This document shows, piece by piece, positions 1 to 6,882 of a stretch of 11,957 nt of DNA (its first letter is position 1; each line of letters opens with the position of its first letter). The notes beneath the pieces are model-generated. The model was not told the DNA's origin. It did not search any database and saw only the letters and a list, made by a program, of their open reading frames with translations. Location: NCBI GenBank assembly GCA_017936125.1, contig JAGBGE010000032.1:1-11957 (forward strand). Reading direction: 5' to 3'. This DNA is from Clostridia bacterium (GTDB lineage: Bacteria > Bacillota_A > Clostridia > Oscillospirales > CAG-272). A program made the position numbers and the translations under genes.

Positions 1-854
1 ATAAAGAAGCCCTTGTAGAATGACGCAAGCTGGTTGAAGTTCGCGCCAAGATCCTTGCCGATGCAGGGGGCGGTGAGTCTCTCGGCAATATCCTCGATAA
101 CCGCCTTTTTACCCACGCAGTACGCACCGCTGACGGCAAAGCCTGCGCCGAGATTCTTCATCATCGAGCCGACGAAAACGTCAGCGCCGACGTCGGTGGG
201 CTCGCGCTCCTCGGTGAACTCGCCGTAGCAGTTATCCACCATAATTATAGTGTCGGGCGAGACCTCCTTGATAGCCTTGACCGCCTCCTCAATCTCGGCA
301 ATAGTCAGGCTCTTTCTCTGCGCGTAGCCACGGCTGCGCTGAATTGCCGCTACCTTGACGAATGACTCGCGGAGTCTTTGCTTGATAGCCTCTATATCGA
401 ATTTACCACATTTCAGGTCGATTTCCTCATACTTCACGCCGTATGCCATAAGCGAATTACGGCTGCCGCCCGCCGTGCCGATAACCGTTTGCAGAGTGTC
501 GTAGGGCGTGCCCGAAACGTAGAGAAGGGTGTCACCGGGCTTGCAGAGACCGCCGAGCGTTACCGCCAGAGCGTGAGTGCCCGACATAAGCTGAGGTCTG
601 ACGAGCGCGTCCTCCGCGCCGAAAACACGGGCGTAAATTTCCTCGAGCTTATCTCTGCCCGAGTCGGTGAAGCCGTAGCCCGTCACCTCGATAAAGTCTG
701 CGGTAGATACCTTGCATTCCTGGAATGCCGAGAGCACCTTTGCAGAGCAAATAAGGCAGTTTTTCTCGATTTTTGCAAACATTTCTTTACAATCTGCCTC
801 TGCGCGTCTAGCTAAATCGGCAGTATAGTCGCTGATATTATATCCGTAGTACAT
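1..854 (-). CDS. Methionine gamma-lyase/aluminium-resistance family PLP protein (3' end cut off)
   Basis: A fold-type I PLP-dependent enzyme family (PF06838), annotated as methionine gamma-lyase-like or aluminium resistance protein; the true substrate is generally unproven. The window holds 284 codons of what is usually about 410-430. The start ATG is at 854, preceded by AGAGGA. Visible marks: a substrate/PLP loop PQLMSGTHAL (about 88-97), the strand ending VDNCYGEF (206-213) with Asp207 as the likely pyridine-nitrogen partner, and GSMMKNLGAG (229-238) with Lys233 as the expected Schiff-base lysine. From memory, most relatives read SLIKNPGGG there, so this copy looks divergent around the cofactor lysine. 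It lies 12 nt downstream of the HAD gene and is surely cotranscribed with it. The family call is firm; the reaction is not. Confidence 0.88.
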   Translation of the reverse strand, partial: MYYGYNISDYTADLARRAEADCKEMFAKIEKNCLICSAKVLSAFQECKVSTADFIEVTGYGFTDSGRDKLEEIYARVFGAEDALVRPQLMSGTHALAVTLGGLCKPGDTLLYVSGTPYDTLQTVIGTAGGSRNSLMAYGVKYEEIDLKCGKFDIEAIKQRLRESFVKVAAIQRSRGYAQRKSLTIAEIEEAVKAIKEVSPDTIIMVDNCYGEFTEEREPTDVGADVFVGSMMKNLGAGFAVSGAYCVGKKAVIEDIAERLTAPCIGKDLGANFNQLASFYKGFF

Positions 855-866
855 ATTTTTCCTCTT

Positions 867-1559
867 CTAATTTATGCTGTCAAGCAGCGGAATAAGCTCC
901 TGGAGCCTTGCGATTTTATAGTCGGGAGTAACGTTGGTATAGGGCTTGTCCTTTGGGTTAAAGTGGCAGGTGAGAATCCCCGCGTTGATGCCGCCCTGAA
1001 TATCTGACGAGAGACTGTCACCCACGATGATGCACTCGTCGCGCTTGAAGCCCTCGATTCTCGCAAAGCATCGCTCAAAGAATTCCTTTTGCGGCTTGGC
1101 GCAGCCGATTTCCTCGGAGATAAAAACGTCCGTAAAATACTCACCGACACCCGAGCTTATAATTCGCGGCTTCTGCACCTCGGGAATGCCGTTGGTCGCT
1201 ATGTAGAGCGAGTACTTGCCGCTTCGTCTAAAGTCCTCGAGCAGCTCCTTGCCGCCCTCGAGGAAGTCGTGCTCACGCGAGAGCAGCGACTGATAGAGCC
1301 TCTGCGTAGCCTTTGAGTCACCGACGAATGAAAGCTCGTCAAAGAGTCGGTCAAATCGCCCCCACAGCACCTCGTTCCGAGTCATTTCGCCACGCTCGAG
1401 CGCGCGCCAGCAGGAGAGGTTAATCTCCATATATTTTTCAATTATCTCCTCGCTAGGCTCTATGCCGATTTCAGCAAGAGTCTGCCATATCGCACGTCGC
1501 TCGCCCTTCTGAAAGTCGAGTATCGTGTCGTCTAAGTCAAGAAAAACCGTCTTTATCAT
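867..1559 (-). CDS. HAD-superfamily phosphatase, YjjG-like (pyrimidine 5'-nucleotidase type)
   Basis: A 230-aa cytosolic hydrolase with all four HAD motifs: motif I FLDLDDT (Asp8 nucleophile, Asp10 acid/base), motif II Thr122 in YIATNG, motif III Lys155 in GCAKPQKEFF, and motif IV IIVGDSLSSDI (Asp181, Asp186). Residues 16-100 form the helical cap. The length, the DLDDTILDF opening and the KPYTNVTPDY tail resemble the YjjG/TIGR02254 group, which dephosphorylates pyrimidine nucleotides, including damaged ones; the substrate here is inferred. I chose the ATG at 1559 because GGGAGA sits about 8 nt upstream; a TTG at 1574 would place that site inside the gene. It is the first gene of a two-gene unit with the PLP enzyme downstream and has its own sigma-70-type promoter. 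Confidence 0.9.
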   Translation of the reverse strand: MIKTVFLDLDDTILDFQKGERRAIWQTLAEIGIEPSEEIIEKYMEINLSCWRALERGEMTRNEVLWGRFDRLFDELSFVGDSKATQRLYQSLLSREHDFLEGGKELLEDFRRSGKYSLYIATNGIPEVQKPRIISSGVGEYFTDVFISEEIGCAKPQKEFFERCFARIEGFKRDECIIVGDSLSSDIQGGINAGILTCHFNPKDKPYTNVTPDYKIARLQELIPLLDSIN

Positions 1560-1589
1560 TCTGGAATCTCCCAATTTTCTAACTTTAAT

Positions 1590-1618
1590 ATTGTATCACA
1601 TATTCGCGCTTAAATCAA
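1590..1618 (-). promoter_or_regulatory. Promoter for the HAD/PLP-enzyme unit
   Basis: On the minus strand, TTGATT (1618-1613) and TACAAT (1595-1590) are separated by 17 nt, about 30 nt upstream of the ATG at 1559. It fits a vegetative sigma-A promoter. The -10 lies inside GTGATACAAT, which recurs in the divergent promoter at 1728-1737. Confidence 0.65.
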
Positions 1619-1708
1619 GTATGTTGACAAATATTTTTGCATATCGTTTTTGGTGATATTGCACAAAAAACGGGGATTTTGCACCCAACTTTTTTACACC
1701 AAATCATA

Positions 1709-1737
1709 CTTACAGGCAGAAAAATTCGTGATACAAT
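1709..1737 (+). promoter_or_regulatory. Promoter for the phage-type replication-domain gene
   Basis: CTTACA (1709-1714) and TACAAT (1732-1737) are 17 nt apart, 32 nt upstream of the ATG at 1770. The -35 is 4/6 to consensus. The rest of the divergent spacer (1560-1769) is AT-rich and I see no gene in it. Confidence 0.5.
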
Positions 1738-1769
1738 GGAGTCAAAAGAAGCCTGAAAGGAGATTTTTA

Positions 1770-2114
1770 ATGGCTAACAGAAGATTATTAGACAGGCGAA
1801 TTATATGTGGCACTGCGATGGAACGCCTGCCGGACCGCGCGAGGATACTCTATAATTATCTTATTTTTGACGCAGATGACGACGGCTTCGTTGGGAATCC
1901 ACAGAGAGTTATTCGTATGGCGGGAGCGAGCGACGAGCATTACGAGATGCTGATTGACTCCGGCTTTCTCTTTGATTTTCCGTCGGGGGTGTGCGTTATC
2001 GCGCATTGGTTCTGCCACAACGTCAAGACGCGCGAGGGCTATATGCCCACGGTATTTACCGCCGAGTATTCGCAGCTTCGCGTTACGGATAGCGGTGAGT
2101 ATGAGCTGAGGTGA
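1770..2114 (+). CDS. Short phage-type replication protein (winged-helix N-terminal domain only)
   Basis: A 114-aa protein starting MANRRLLDRRI, behind a near-ideal AAAGGAGA site. The pattern (MANRR opening, LYNYLIFDADDDGFVGNP at about 28-45, RMAGASDEHYEMLIDSGFLF, then VCVIAHWFCHN) matches, by recall, the N-terminal DNA-binding half of DnaD-like replisome-organiser proteins of Clostridial phages and integrative elements. There it recruits helicase to a phage origin. Full-length members normally continue with a Lys/Glu/Arg-rich linker and a DnaD-like C-terminal domain; both are missing here because a TGA ends the frame. It stands alone, with no phage genes near it, and may be a decayed prophage gene or a domesticated DNA-binding protein. 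An upstream extension of the frame to 1650 lacks a ribosome site. Confidence 0.62.
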   Translation: MANRRLLDRRIICGTAMERLPDRARILYNYLIFDADDDGFVGNPQRVIRMAGASDEHYEMLIDSGFLFDFPSGVCVIAHWFCHNVKTREGYMPTVFTAEYSQLRVTDSGEYELR

Positions 2115-2377
2115 GAAAAGCGGCTCGCGTTCGAGATATTCCCCCTCGGCAATCCGATATACCCTGCGGGTGAGAGAAGGAGAGAAAGGAAGAGGGGGAT
2201 TATAGGGGGTAAAGAAAAGAGAAGACAAGAGAAGAAAAGAGAAGACAAGACAATATACATTCATACATTCATTAAGCCCTGCGGGCGAGAGCCGATAGGC
2301 TTTAGATTTTTCGTTTGTATTTTCGGCAGGGGTTCTCATCCCCTACGGTCTTATAATTTCCAATTCCGAATTTCCAT
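2115..2377 (+). other. Remnant of the replication protein's linker, plus two short repeats; no intact gene
   Basis: After the TGA at 2112-2114 the same frame stays open to a TAG at 2409. It reads EKRLAFEIFPLGNPIYPAGE and then a Lys/Arg/Glu-rich run (about 2190-2250, purine tract agaagacaagagaagaaaag), which is the composition of the linker expected in the full-length protein. The 15-bp motif CCCTGCGGG(T/C)GAGAG occurs twice, at about 2162 and 2277. A small GGGG/CCCC hairpin lies near 2330-2344. I read it as decayed coding DNA; the purine bias alone could also keep the frame open. Confidence 0.4.
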
Positions 2378-2407
2378 AAAAAAAGCGCCCCGAAAAAAAC
2401 AGGGCGC
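2378..2407 (-). terminator. Rho-independent terminator of the aryl-acid operon
   Basis: On the minus strand the stem is GCGCCC (2407-2402) with GGGCGC (2390-2385), followed by seven T (2384-2378). It lies 57 nt beyond the stop of the ACT gene and is the only strong terminator seen on this strand downstream of the T-box. Confidence 0.85.
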
Positions 2408-2435
2408 ATAGCAGCTATTATATGCTTTCAGCTTT

Positions 2436-2462
2436 AATTCCGAATTCCTAATTCCGAATTTA
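2436..2462. repeat. AATTCCGAATT-type dispersed repeat at operon end
   Basis: Three AATTCC units in a row, ending 2 nt before the ACT stop codon. The 20 bp at 2443-2462 recur exactly, in inverted orientation, at 10124-10143, just upstream of the first gene of the operon. Shorter copies lie at about 2361-2372 and 11630-11648. Confidence 0.7.
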
Positions 2463-2463
2463 A

Positions 2464-2889
2464 TTAGTGCAGCTTCTTCTCGTCGAGCAGCTCGATGCCG
2501 TTATCTGTGAGAATCTTGTCGGTTTCCTCGGTGTCGCCCGTGCGCATTACCGAGTATGCCTTGCCGTCCTCGCTGGTGATGAGGGCGTACATATACTCGA
2601 TGTTCACGCCCTTGCCCTCGAGCAGACTAAGCACCTTTGCGAGTCCACCCGGCTGATCGGGAACTGCGAACGCATTGATAAGGCGCACGTTCGCCGCGTG
2701 GCCCTCCTTGTCGAGAAGCTCCTTAGCCTTTTCGGGATCGTTGGCGATTATACGAACGATGCCGTAGTTTGAGGTATCTGCCACGCACATAGAGCGCAGG
2801 TCGATATTCGCCTTTGCGAGCGTGTCGGTGATCTCGTGCAGCGAGCCCTGCTTATTTTCAACAAAAACTGATAACTGTCTGATTGCCAT
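2464..2889 (-). CDS. Tandem ACT-domain protein, putative aromatic amino acid sensor
   Basis: A 141-aa protein consisting of two ACT folds (about residues 3-70 and 71-141). Each opens with the usual strand-Gly-helix pattern: VFVENKQGSLHEITDTLAKANI and AVPDQPGGLAKVLSLLEGKGVN. ACT domains bind amino acids, commonly at dimer interfaces, and control partner enzymes or regulators. There is no catalytic or DNA-binding domain. Stand-alone double-ACT genes are, by recall, often found beside phenylacetate-CoA ligase and indolepyruvate oxidoreductase genes, which supports an aromatic ligand. It is the last gene of the operon, 116 nt after paaK; the site GAAAGGA precedes the ATG. That spacer holds no terminator and no convincing promoter. 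The effector and target are unknown. Confidence 0.9.
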   Translation of the reverse strand: MAIRQLSVFVENKQGSLHEITDTLAKANIDLRSMCVADTSNYGIVRIIANDPEKAKELLDKEGHAANVRLINAFAVPDQPGGLAKVLSLLEGKGVNIEYMYALITSEDGKAYSVMRTGDTEETDKILTDNGIELLDEKKLH

Positions 2890-3005
2890 TATTTTTGTTT
2901 CCTTTCAAATATAATTTTAACCTTTGGGAAGCGAAAAGCGCAGGAGTTTTGGCGAAATCGAAAACGGCTATTGTCAAACCTTGTTTCACCAAAAATTCGC
3001 CGCTT

Positions 3006-4319
3006 TTAATCGTGAAGATTTCTTTCGTCGATGACTCTCTTAGCCTTGCCCTCGCTGCGCTGGATAGTCTTGGGCGCTACGAGGTGAACAGAGGGGCCGA
3101 TACCTATCATATTACGCATTGCGCCTGCAAGCGATTTTTCCATAGCGGTGATGTTCTTGACCGAGTCGTCGAACTGCTCGGGGCGAAGCTCTACGTAAAC
3201 GTCGAAGGTGTCGCTGTTGTTCTCTCTGCCGAGCTTGATGAGGTAGTTCTCCGAGAAGCCCTCCGCGAGAAGCACAGCCTCGATCTGCGAGGGGAATACG
3301 TTGACGCCGCGGATAATCATCATATCGTCGCTTCTGCCCATAGGCTTTGCCATACGGATATGTGTTCTGCCGCAGGGGCAGGGCTCACGGGTGAGCACGC
3401 AAATATCTCTCGTTCTGTAACGGAGCACGGGGAATGCCTCTTTATCAAGGCAGGTGAACACAAGCTCGCCCTTCGTGCCCTCGGGAAGCACCTCGCCCGT
3501 TTCGGGGTTGATAATTTCCGCGAGGAAGTGGTCCTCGTTGATATGCATACCGCCCTGCGCGGAGCACTCGAAGGATACGCCGGGACCGGAAATCTCGGTC
3601 AGACCGTATATATCGTACGCCTTGATGCCAAGGGTTGCCTCAATATTGCGGCGCATCTCCTGAGTCCAGGGCTCAGCGCCGAAGATACCTGCTTTAAGGG
3701 GAATCATATCGGGAGTGTAGCCCTGCTCCTTGAGGCTCTCGCCGAGGTATGCGGCGTAAGAGGGTGTGCAGCAGAGCACGGTAGCCTTCATATCGAGCAT
3801 AAACTGAAGCTGGCGCTCGGTGTTACCCGATGACATAGGAAGTGTGAGCGAGCCGACCTTGTGCGAGCCGCCGTTAAGACCGGGACCGCCTGTGAAAAGA
3901 CCGTAGCCGTAGCTGACCTGAACGACGTCCTCGCGGTCTGCGCCGGCGGCAACGAGCGCTCTCGCGCAGCACTCCTCCCAGAGATCAATATCGTGCTGGG
4001 TGTAGTAGGCGATAACTCGCTTGCCCGTCGTGCCCGAGGTCGACTGAATACGCACGCAGTCCGCAAGCGGTACGGCAAGCATACCGTAGGGGTAGGTCTC
4101 ACGCAGGTCGCTCTTCTCAATAAATGGAAGCTTGTAGAGGTCCTCTATGCCGTGAATATCCGCAGGGCTAACGCCCTTCTTGTCCATAAGGTCACGGTAG
4201 TAGGGAACGTTAGCGTATACGTGCGCCACCTGCTTTACGAGCTTTTCCGACTGAAGCTTTTTGATTTCCTCAACCGGCATGGTTTCGATTTCCTCTTGAT
4301 AATATTTTCTCTTTTCCAT
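3006..4319 (-). CDS. paaK: Phenylacetate-CoA ligase (AMP-forming)
   Basis: A 437-aa class I adenylate-forming enzyme: arylacetate + ATP + CoA gives arylacetyl-CoA + AMP + PPi. Visible motifs: P-loop STSGTTGK (93-100), YGLTEISGPGV (238-248), the ribose-binding YRTRD (301-305), the Cys-rich CPCGRTH (314-320) and the hinge GRSDDMMIIRGVNVFPSQIE (328-347). Length and the compact C-terminal lid are standard for PaaK. It follows iorB by 26 nt, and AGGAAGT precedes the ATG. With IorAB next to it, the likely substrates are phenylacetate, 4-hydroxyphenylacetate and indoleacetate. It could run either to activate the acid before reductive carboxylation or, in principle, on the product side of amino acid degradation; the Phe T-box favours the first. 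Confidence 0.95.
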   Translation of the reverse strand: MEKRKYYQEEIETMPVEEIKKLQSEKLVKQVAHVYANVPYYRDLMDKKGVSPADIHGIEDLYKLPFIEKSDLRETYPYGMLAVPLADCVRIQSTSGTTGKRVIAYYTQHDIDLWEECCARALVAAGADREDVVQVSYGYGLFTGGPGLNGGSHKVGSLTLPMSSGNTERQLQFMLDMKATVLCCTPSYAAYLGESLKEQGYTPDMIPLKAGIFGAEPWTQEMRRNIEATLGIKAYDIYGLTEISGPGVSFECSAQGGMHINEDHFLAEIINPETGEVLPEGTKGELVFTCLDKEAFPVLRYRTRDICVLTREPCPCGRTHIRMAKPMGRSDDMMIIRGVNVFPSQIEAVLLAEGFSENYLIKLGRENNSDTFDVYVELRPEQFDDSVKNITAMEKSLAGAMRNMIGIGPSVHLVAPKTIQRSEGKAKRVIDERNLHD

Positions 4320-4345
4320 AATAGCTTACTTCCTATATGTAAAAT

Positions 4346-4915
4346 TTACTTTCTTCCAAGTGCAAATGCCTTGACGTTCATTTCCACGAATTTAGGGTTA
4401 ACGCTCTTCTTGATAGCGTCAGTCCACTTTTCCTCACCGTAGGGCATATACTTTGAAAGTCTGCCCATCAGCACGATGTTGACCGCCTTAGTGGAGCCTG
4501 CCTCGAGAGCAGGCGCGAGAGCGTCTATCGCGTCAACCGATATGCCCGAGGCAGTGAGCTTGTCGAGCGCATCGGCAGGGTACTCTGCCGCGCCTGTGAT
4601 GACGGGCATAGGCTCGATTTCCTGCGTATTTACGATAATTTTGCCGTCGCGCTTCAGATAGGAAGCGTATCTTGCCGCCTCGATTTTCTCAAACGAAACG
4701 ATAAAATCAGCCTCGCCCTTGTCGATAATAGGCGAATAAACCTTCTCGCCGTAGCGAACGTAGGTGACGACGCTGCCGCCTCTCTGGCTCATGCCGTGCA
4801 CCTCGCTGACCTTAACCTCGTATCCCTCTGACGCGAGGAGATTGCCGAGCAGCTTACTCGCGAGCAGCGAGCCCTGACCGCCGACACCGACTATCATAAT
4901 ATTCTTGGCTTTCAT
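4346..4915 (-). CDS. iorB: Indolepyruvate ferredoxin oxidoreductase, beta subunit
   Basis: A 189-aa gamma-domain-type subunit of the 2-oxoacid:ferredoxin oxidoreductase family, carrying GVGGQGS (10-16) and EVHGMSQRGGSV (38-49), both signatures of IorB. With IorA it interconverts arylpyruvate + CoA + oxidised ferredoxin and arylacetyl-CoA + CO2 + reduced ferredoxin. I start it at the ATG at 4915, which has AAAGGA just upstream and places the GVGGQG strand at the N-terminus as in homologues; the longer frame back to 5011 reads through the structured spacer and is not supported. iorA and iorB are normally nearly contiguous; here 227 nt of non-coding DNA separate them. Confidence 0.95.
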   Translation of the reverse strand: MKAKNIMIVGVGGQGSLLASKLLGNLLASEGYEVKVSEVHGMSQRGGSVVTYVRYGEKVYSPIIDKGEADFIVSFEKIEAARYASYLKRDGKIIVNTQEIEPMPVITGAAEYPADALDKLTASGISVDAIDALAPALEAGSTKAVNIVLMGRLSKYMPYGEEKWTDAIKKSVNPKFVEMNVKAFALGRK

Positions 4916-5142
4916 ATTATTTCCTTTCCGTATATTGGTTTGACAGGCAGATTTTGTCGGAAGCGTCGTTTGCGCCCCGAAGGTGTATAAATATACTCCG
5001 AGAGGAAGCAAACGGCACTAGAAAAAGTCATTAAAACGAAGAAATCCGTAGGATTTCAACAACTACAAATTGAAACAGTATAAATTACTCGCTAATTCTT
5101 TTTAACTTGAAACCGACTTTTTCGTTCCGACGAAATGTGACG
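4916..5142 (-). other. 227-nt structured spacer between iorA and iorB
   Basis: No gene is seen. Two folded elements stand out. At 4965-5016 a 9-bp stem (GTCGTTTGC with GCAAACGGC, one G-U) encloses a second hairpin built on GTATA/TATAC near 4982-4998. At 5041-5057 a 7-bp hairpin GAAATCC-gta-GGATTTC is followed on the minus strand by a T-rich run, so it could act as a weak terminator or processing stop after iorA. A weak promoter-like pair, TTAAAA with TATACT 17 nt apart (minus, about 5106-5078), also occurs. The spacer may set the IorA:IorB ratio or be an inserted repeat. Confidence 0.5.
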
Positions 5143-6864
5143 TCAAATTGCATCGAATTTACACATTTGTTTGCAAACTCCGCAGCCTACGCAGAGAGTG
5201 GAGTCAATTTTCGCCTTGCCGTCCTTCATACTGATGGCAGGGCAGCCTATCTTCATACACATCTTGCAGCTACGGCACTTCTCCGAGTCAACCACGAGAG
5301 AGGGCTTAGCCTTGACGTACTTTAGGAGCGCGCAGGGACGGCGCGAGATGATAACCGACGGCTCGTTTACCGCAATTTCCTCTGTGATAGCCGCCTCGGT
5401 AGCCGCGAGGTCGTAGGGGTCAACCACGCGCACACGCTTAATGCCGAGAGCGTGGCAGAGCGCCTCGAGGTCAATCTTGGTAGCAGGGTCGCCCTTGATG
5501 TTATAGCCCGTCGTGGGGTTCTGCTGATGTCCGGTCATACCGGTGATAGAGTTGTCAACTATAATAACGGTGGAATTAGTACCGTTGTAAGCAATATTAG
5601 CAAGGCCTGTCATACCCGAGTGCATAAAGGTCGAGTCACCGATAACGGCAACCGTCTTACCCTCGGACTTCTCGCCGAGCGCCTTGTTGAAGCCGTGAAC
5701 GCCCGAAACCGAAGCACCCATACACAGCACCGAGTCGATAGCCGAGAGGGGCGCGGCAGAGCCGAGAGTGTAGCAGCCGATGTCACCGAGAACGGTGATT
5801 TTCTTCTTCGACAGCACGTAGAATAGCCCTCTGTGAGGACAACCCGCGCACATTACGGGGGGACGTACGGGAACGGGGTCTGCGGCTACGAAGTCGCTTT
5901 CATCCTTGCCGAGCGCCTTCGCCACGAGTCCCTGCGAGAACTCACCGCAGATGGGGAAGATATTTTTGCCGTCGGGGAAGAGACCGAGAGAGTTGCAGTG
6001 CCTCTCGATGAAGGGGTCAAGCTCCTCTACAACAACGAGTTTTTCAACCTTCTTCGCGAAATCGAGTATCAGCTGCTTAGGCAGGGGATTAACCAAGCCG
6101 AGCTTTAAGACTGATACCGAGTCGCCGAAGACCTCTTTTACGTACTGATAACACGTGCCCGAGGTGATAATGCCGAGCGACTTGTCGTCTGCGTACTCGA
6201 CACGGTTGAGAGGGCAGCTCTCAGCATACTCTGTGAGCTTTGCCTGTCTTTCCTCAACCACGGGATGACGGCGTATAGCGTTGGCAGGAGCCATTATGTA
6301 TTTCTGGGGATTTTTCACATACTCCTTTTCCTCAGGCTCTACGGGCGCTTCAAGCTCAACCGCGCACTGCGAGTGAGCGATTCTCGTGCACATACGCAGA
6401 AGCACAGGAGTGTCGAACTCTTCGGACAGCTCGAAGGCTGCCTTGGCAAATTCCTTAGCCTCAATCGAGTCGGCAGGCTCGAGCATCGGGAGCTTCGCGC
6501 TCTCCGCATAGTGACGCGAGTCCGGCTCGTTCTGCGACGAGTGCATACCGGGGTCGTCAGCCACGCAGATGACAAGACCTGCGCCAACACCGGTATAGGA
6601 CATAGTAAAGAGTGGGTCAGCGGCAACGTTAAGACCGACGTGCTTCATACAGGAAGCCGCCCTCTTGCCTGCGAGAGCCGCGCCGAAGGCAACCTCAAGT
6701 CCGACCTTCTCGTTAGGCGCCCATTCGCAGTAGACCTCGTCATATTTTGCCGCGTATTCGGTAATTTCGGTCGAGGGGGTGCCGGGGTAGCTCGATACAA
6801 CCTTACAGCCTGCTTCGTACAGACCTCTTGCGACCGCCTCGTTTCCAAGCATCATTTTTTTCAT
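5143..6864 (-). CDS. iorA: Indolepyruvate ferredoxin oxidoreductase, alpha subunit
   Basis: A 573-aa TPP- and iron-sulfur-dependent subunit. In order: the pyrimidine-binding domain with SSYPGTPSTEI (24-34) and catalytic-type Glu near EWAPNEKVG (47-55); a transketolase-C-like middle domain; CAGCPHRG (339-346); the TPP-binding motif GDSTFMHSG through DNSITGMTGHQ (409-447); and a C-terminal ferredoxin-like domain with Cys530, 533, 536, 541 and Cys558, 561, 564, 568 for two [4Fe-4S] clusters. Length is slightly short of the usual 590-620 but nothing essential is missing. Oxygen-sensitive and cytosolic. It follows the symporter gene by 18 nt with GGAG before the ATG. The reaction is reversible; direction depends on ferredoxin redox state and on CoA-ligase coupling. 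Confidence 0.96.
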   Translation of the reverse strand: MKKMMLGNEAVARGLYEAGCKVVSSYPGTPSTEITEYAAKYDEVYCEWAPNEKVGLEVAFGAALAGKRAASCMKHVGLNVAADPLFTMSYTGVGAGLVICVADDPGMHSSQNEPDSRHYAESAKLPMLEPADSIEAKEFAKAAFELSEEFDTPVLLRMCTRIAHSQCAVELEAPVEPEEKEYVKNPQKYIMAPANAIRRHPVVEERQAKLTEYAESCPLNRVEYADDKSLGIITSGTCYQYVKEVFGDSVSVLKLGLVNPLPKQLILDFAKKVEKLVVVEELDPFIERHCNSLGLFPDGKNIFPICGEFSQGLVAKALGKDESDFVAADPVPVRPPVMCAGCPHRGLFYVLSKKKITVLGDIGCYTLGSAAPLSAIDSVLCMGASVSGVHGFNKALGEKSEGKTVAVIGDSTFMHSGMTGLANIAYNGTNSTVIIVDNSITGMTGHQQNPTTGYNIKGDPATKIDLEALCHALGIKRVRVVDPYDLAATEAAITEEIAVNEPSVIISRRPCALLKYVKAKPSLVVDSEKCRSCKMCMKIGCPAISMKDGKAKIDSTLCVGCGVCKQMCKFDAI

Positions 6865-6882
6865 ATGTAACTCCAGAATAAT

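Noticed and set aside
1650..2411. UGA recoding or selenocysteine read-through in the replication-domain gene
   Set aside because: No SECIS-like hairpin is evident, the downstream frame looks degenerate, and iorA in the same window uses TGA as a normal stop.
2972..2977. TTGACA on the minus strand in the paaK-ACT spacer as an internal promoter
   Set aside because: No -10 sequence lies 15-19 nt downstream.
2883..3833. Plus-strand open frame of 316 codons opposite paaK
   Set aside because: It lies antisense to a clearly recognised gene, has no ribosome site or family resemblance, and reflects the codon bias of the real gene.
4916..5011. N-terminal extension of iorB back to 5011
   Set aside because: It would run through the hairpin spacer; the ATG at 4915 has a good ribosome site and gives the family's normal N-terminus.
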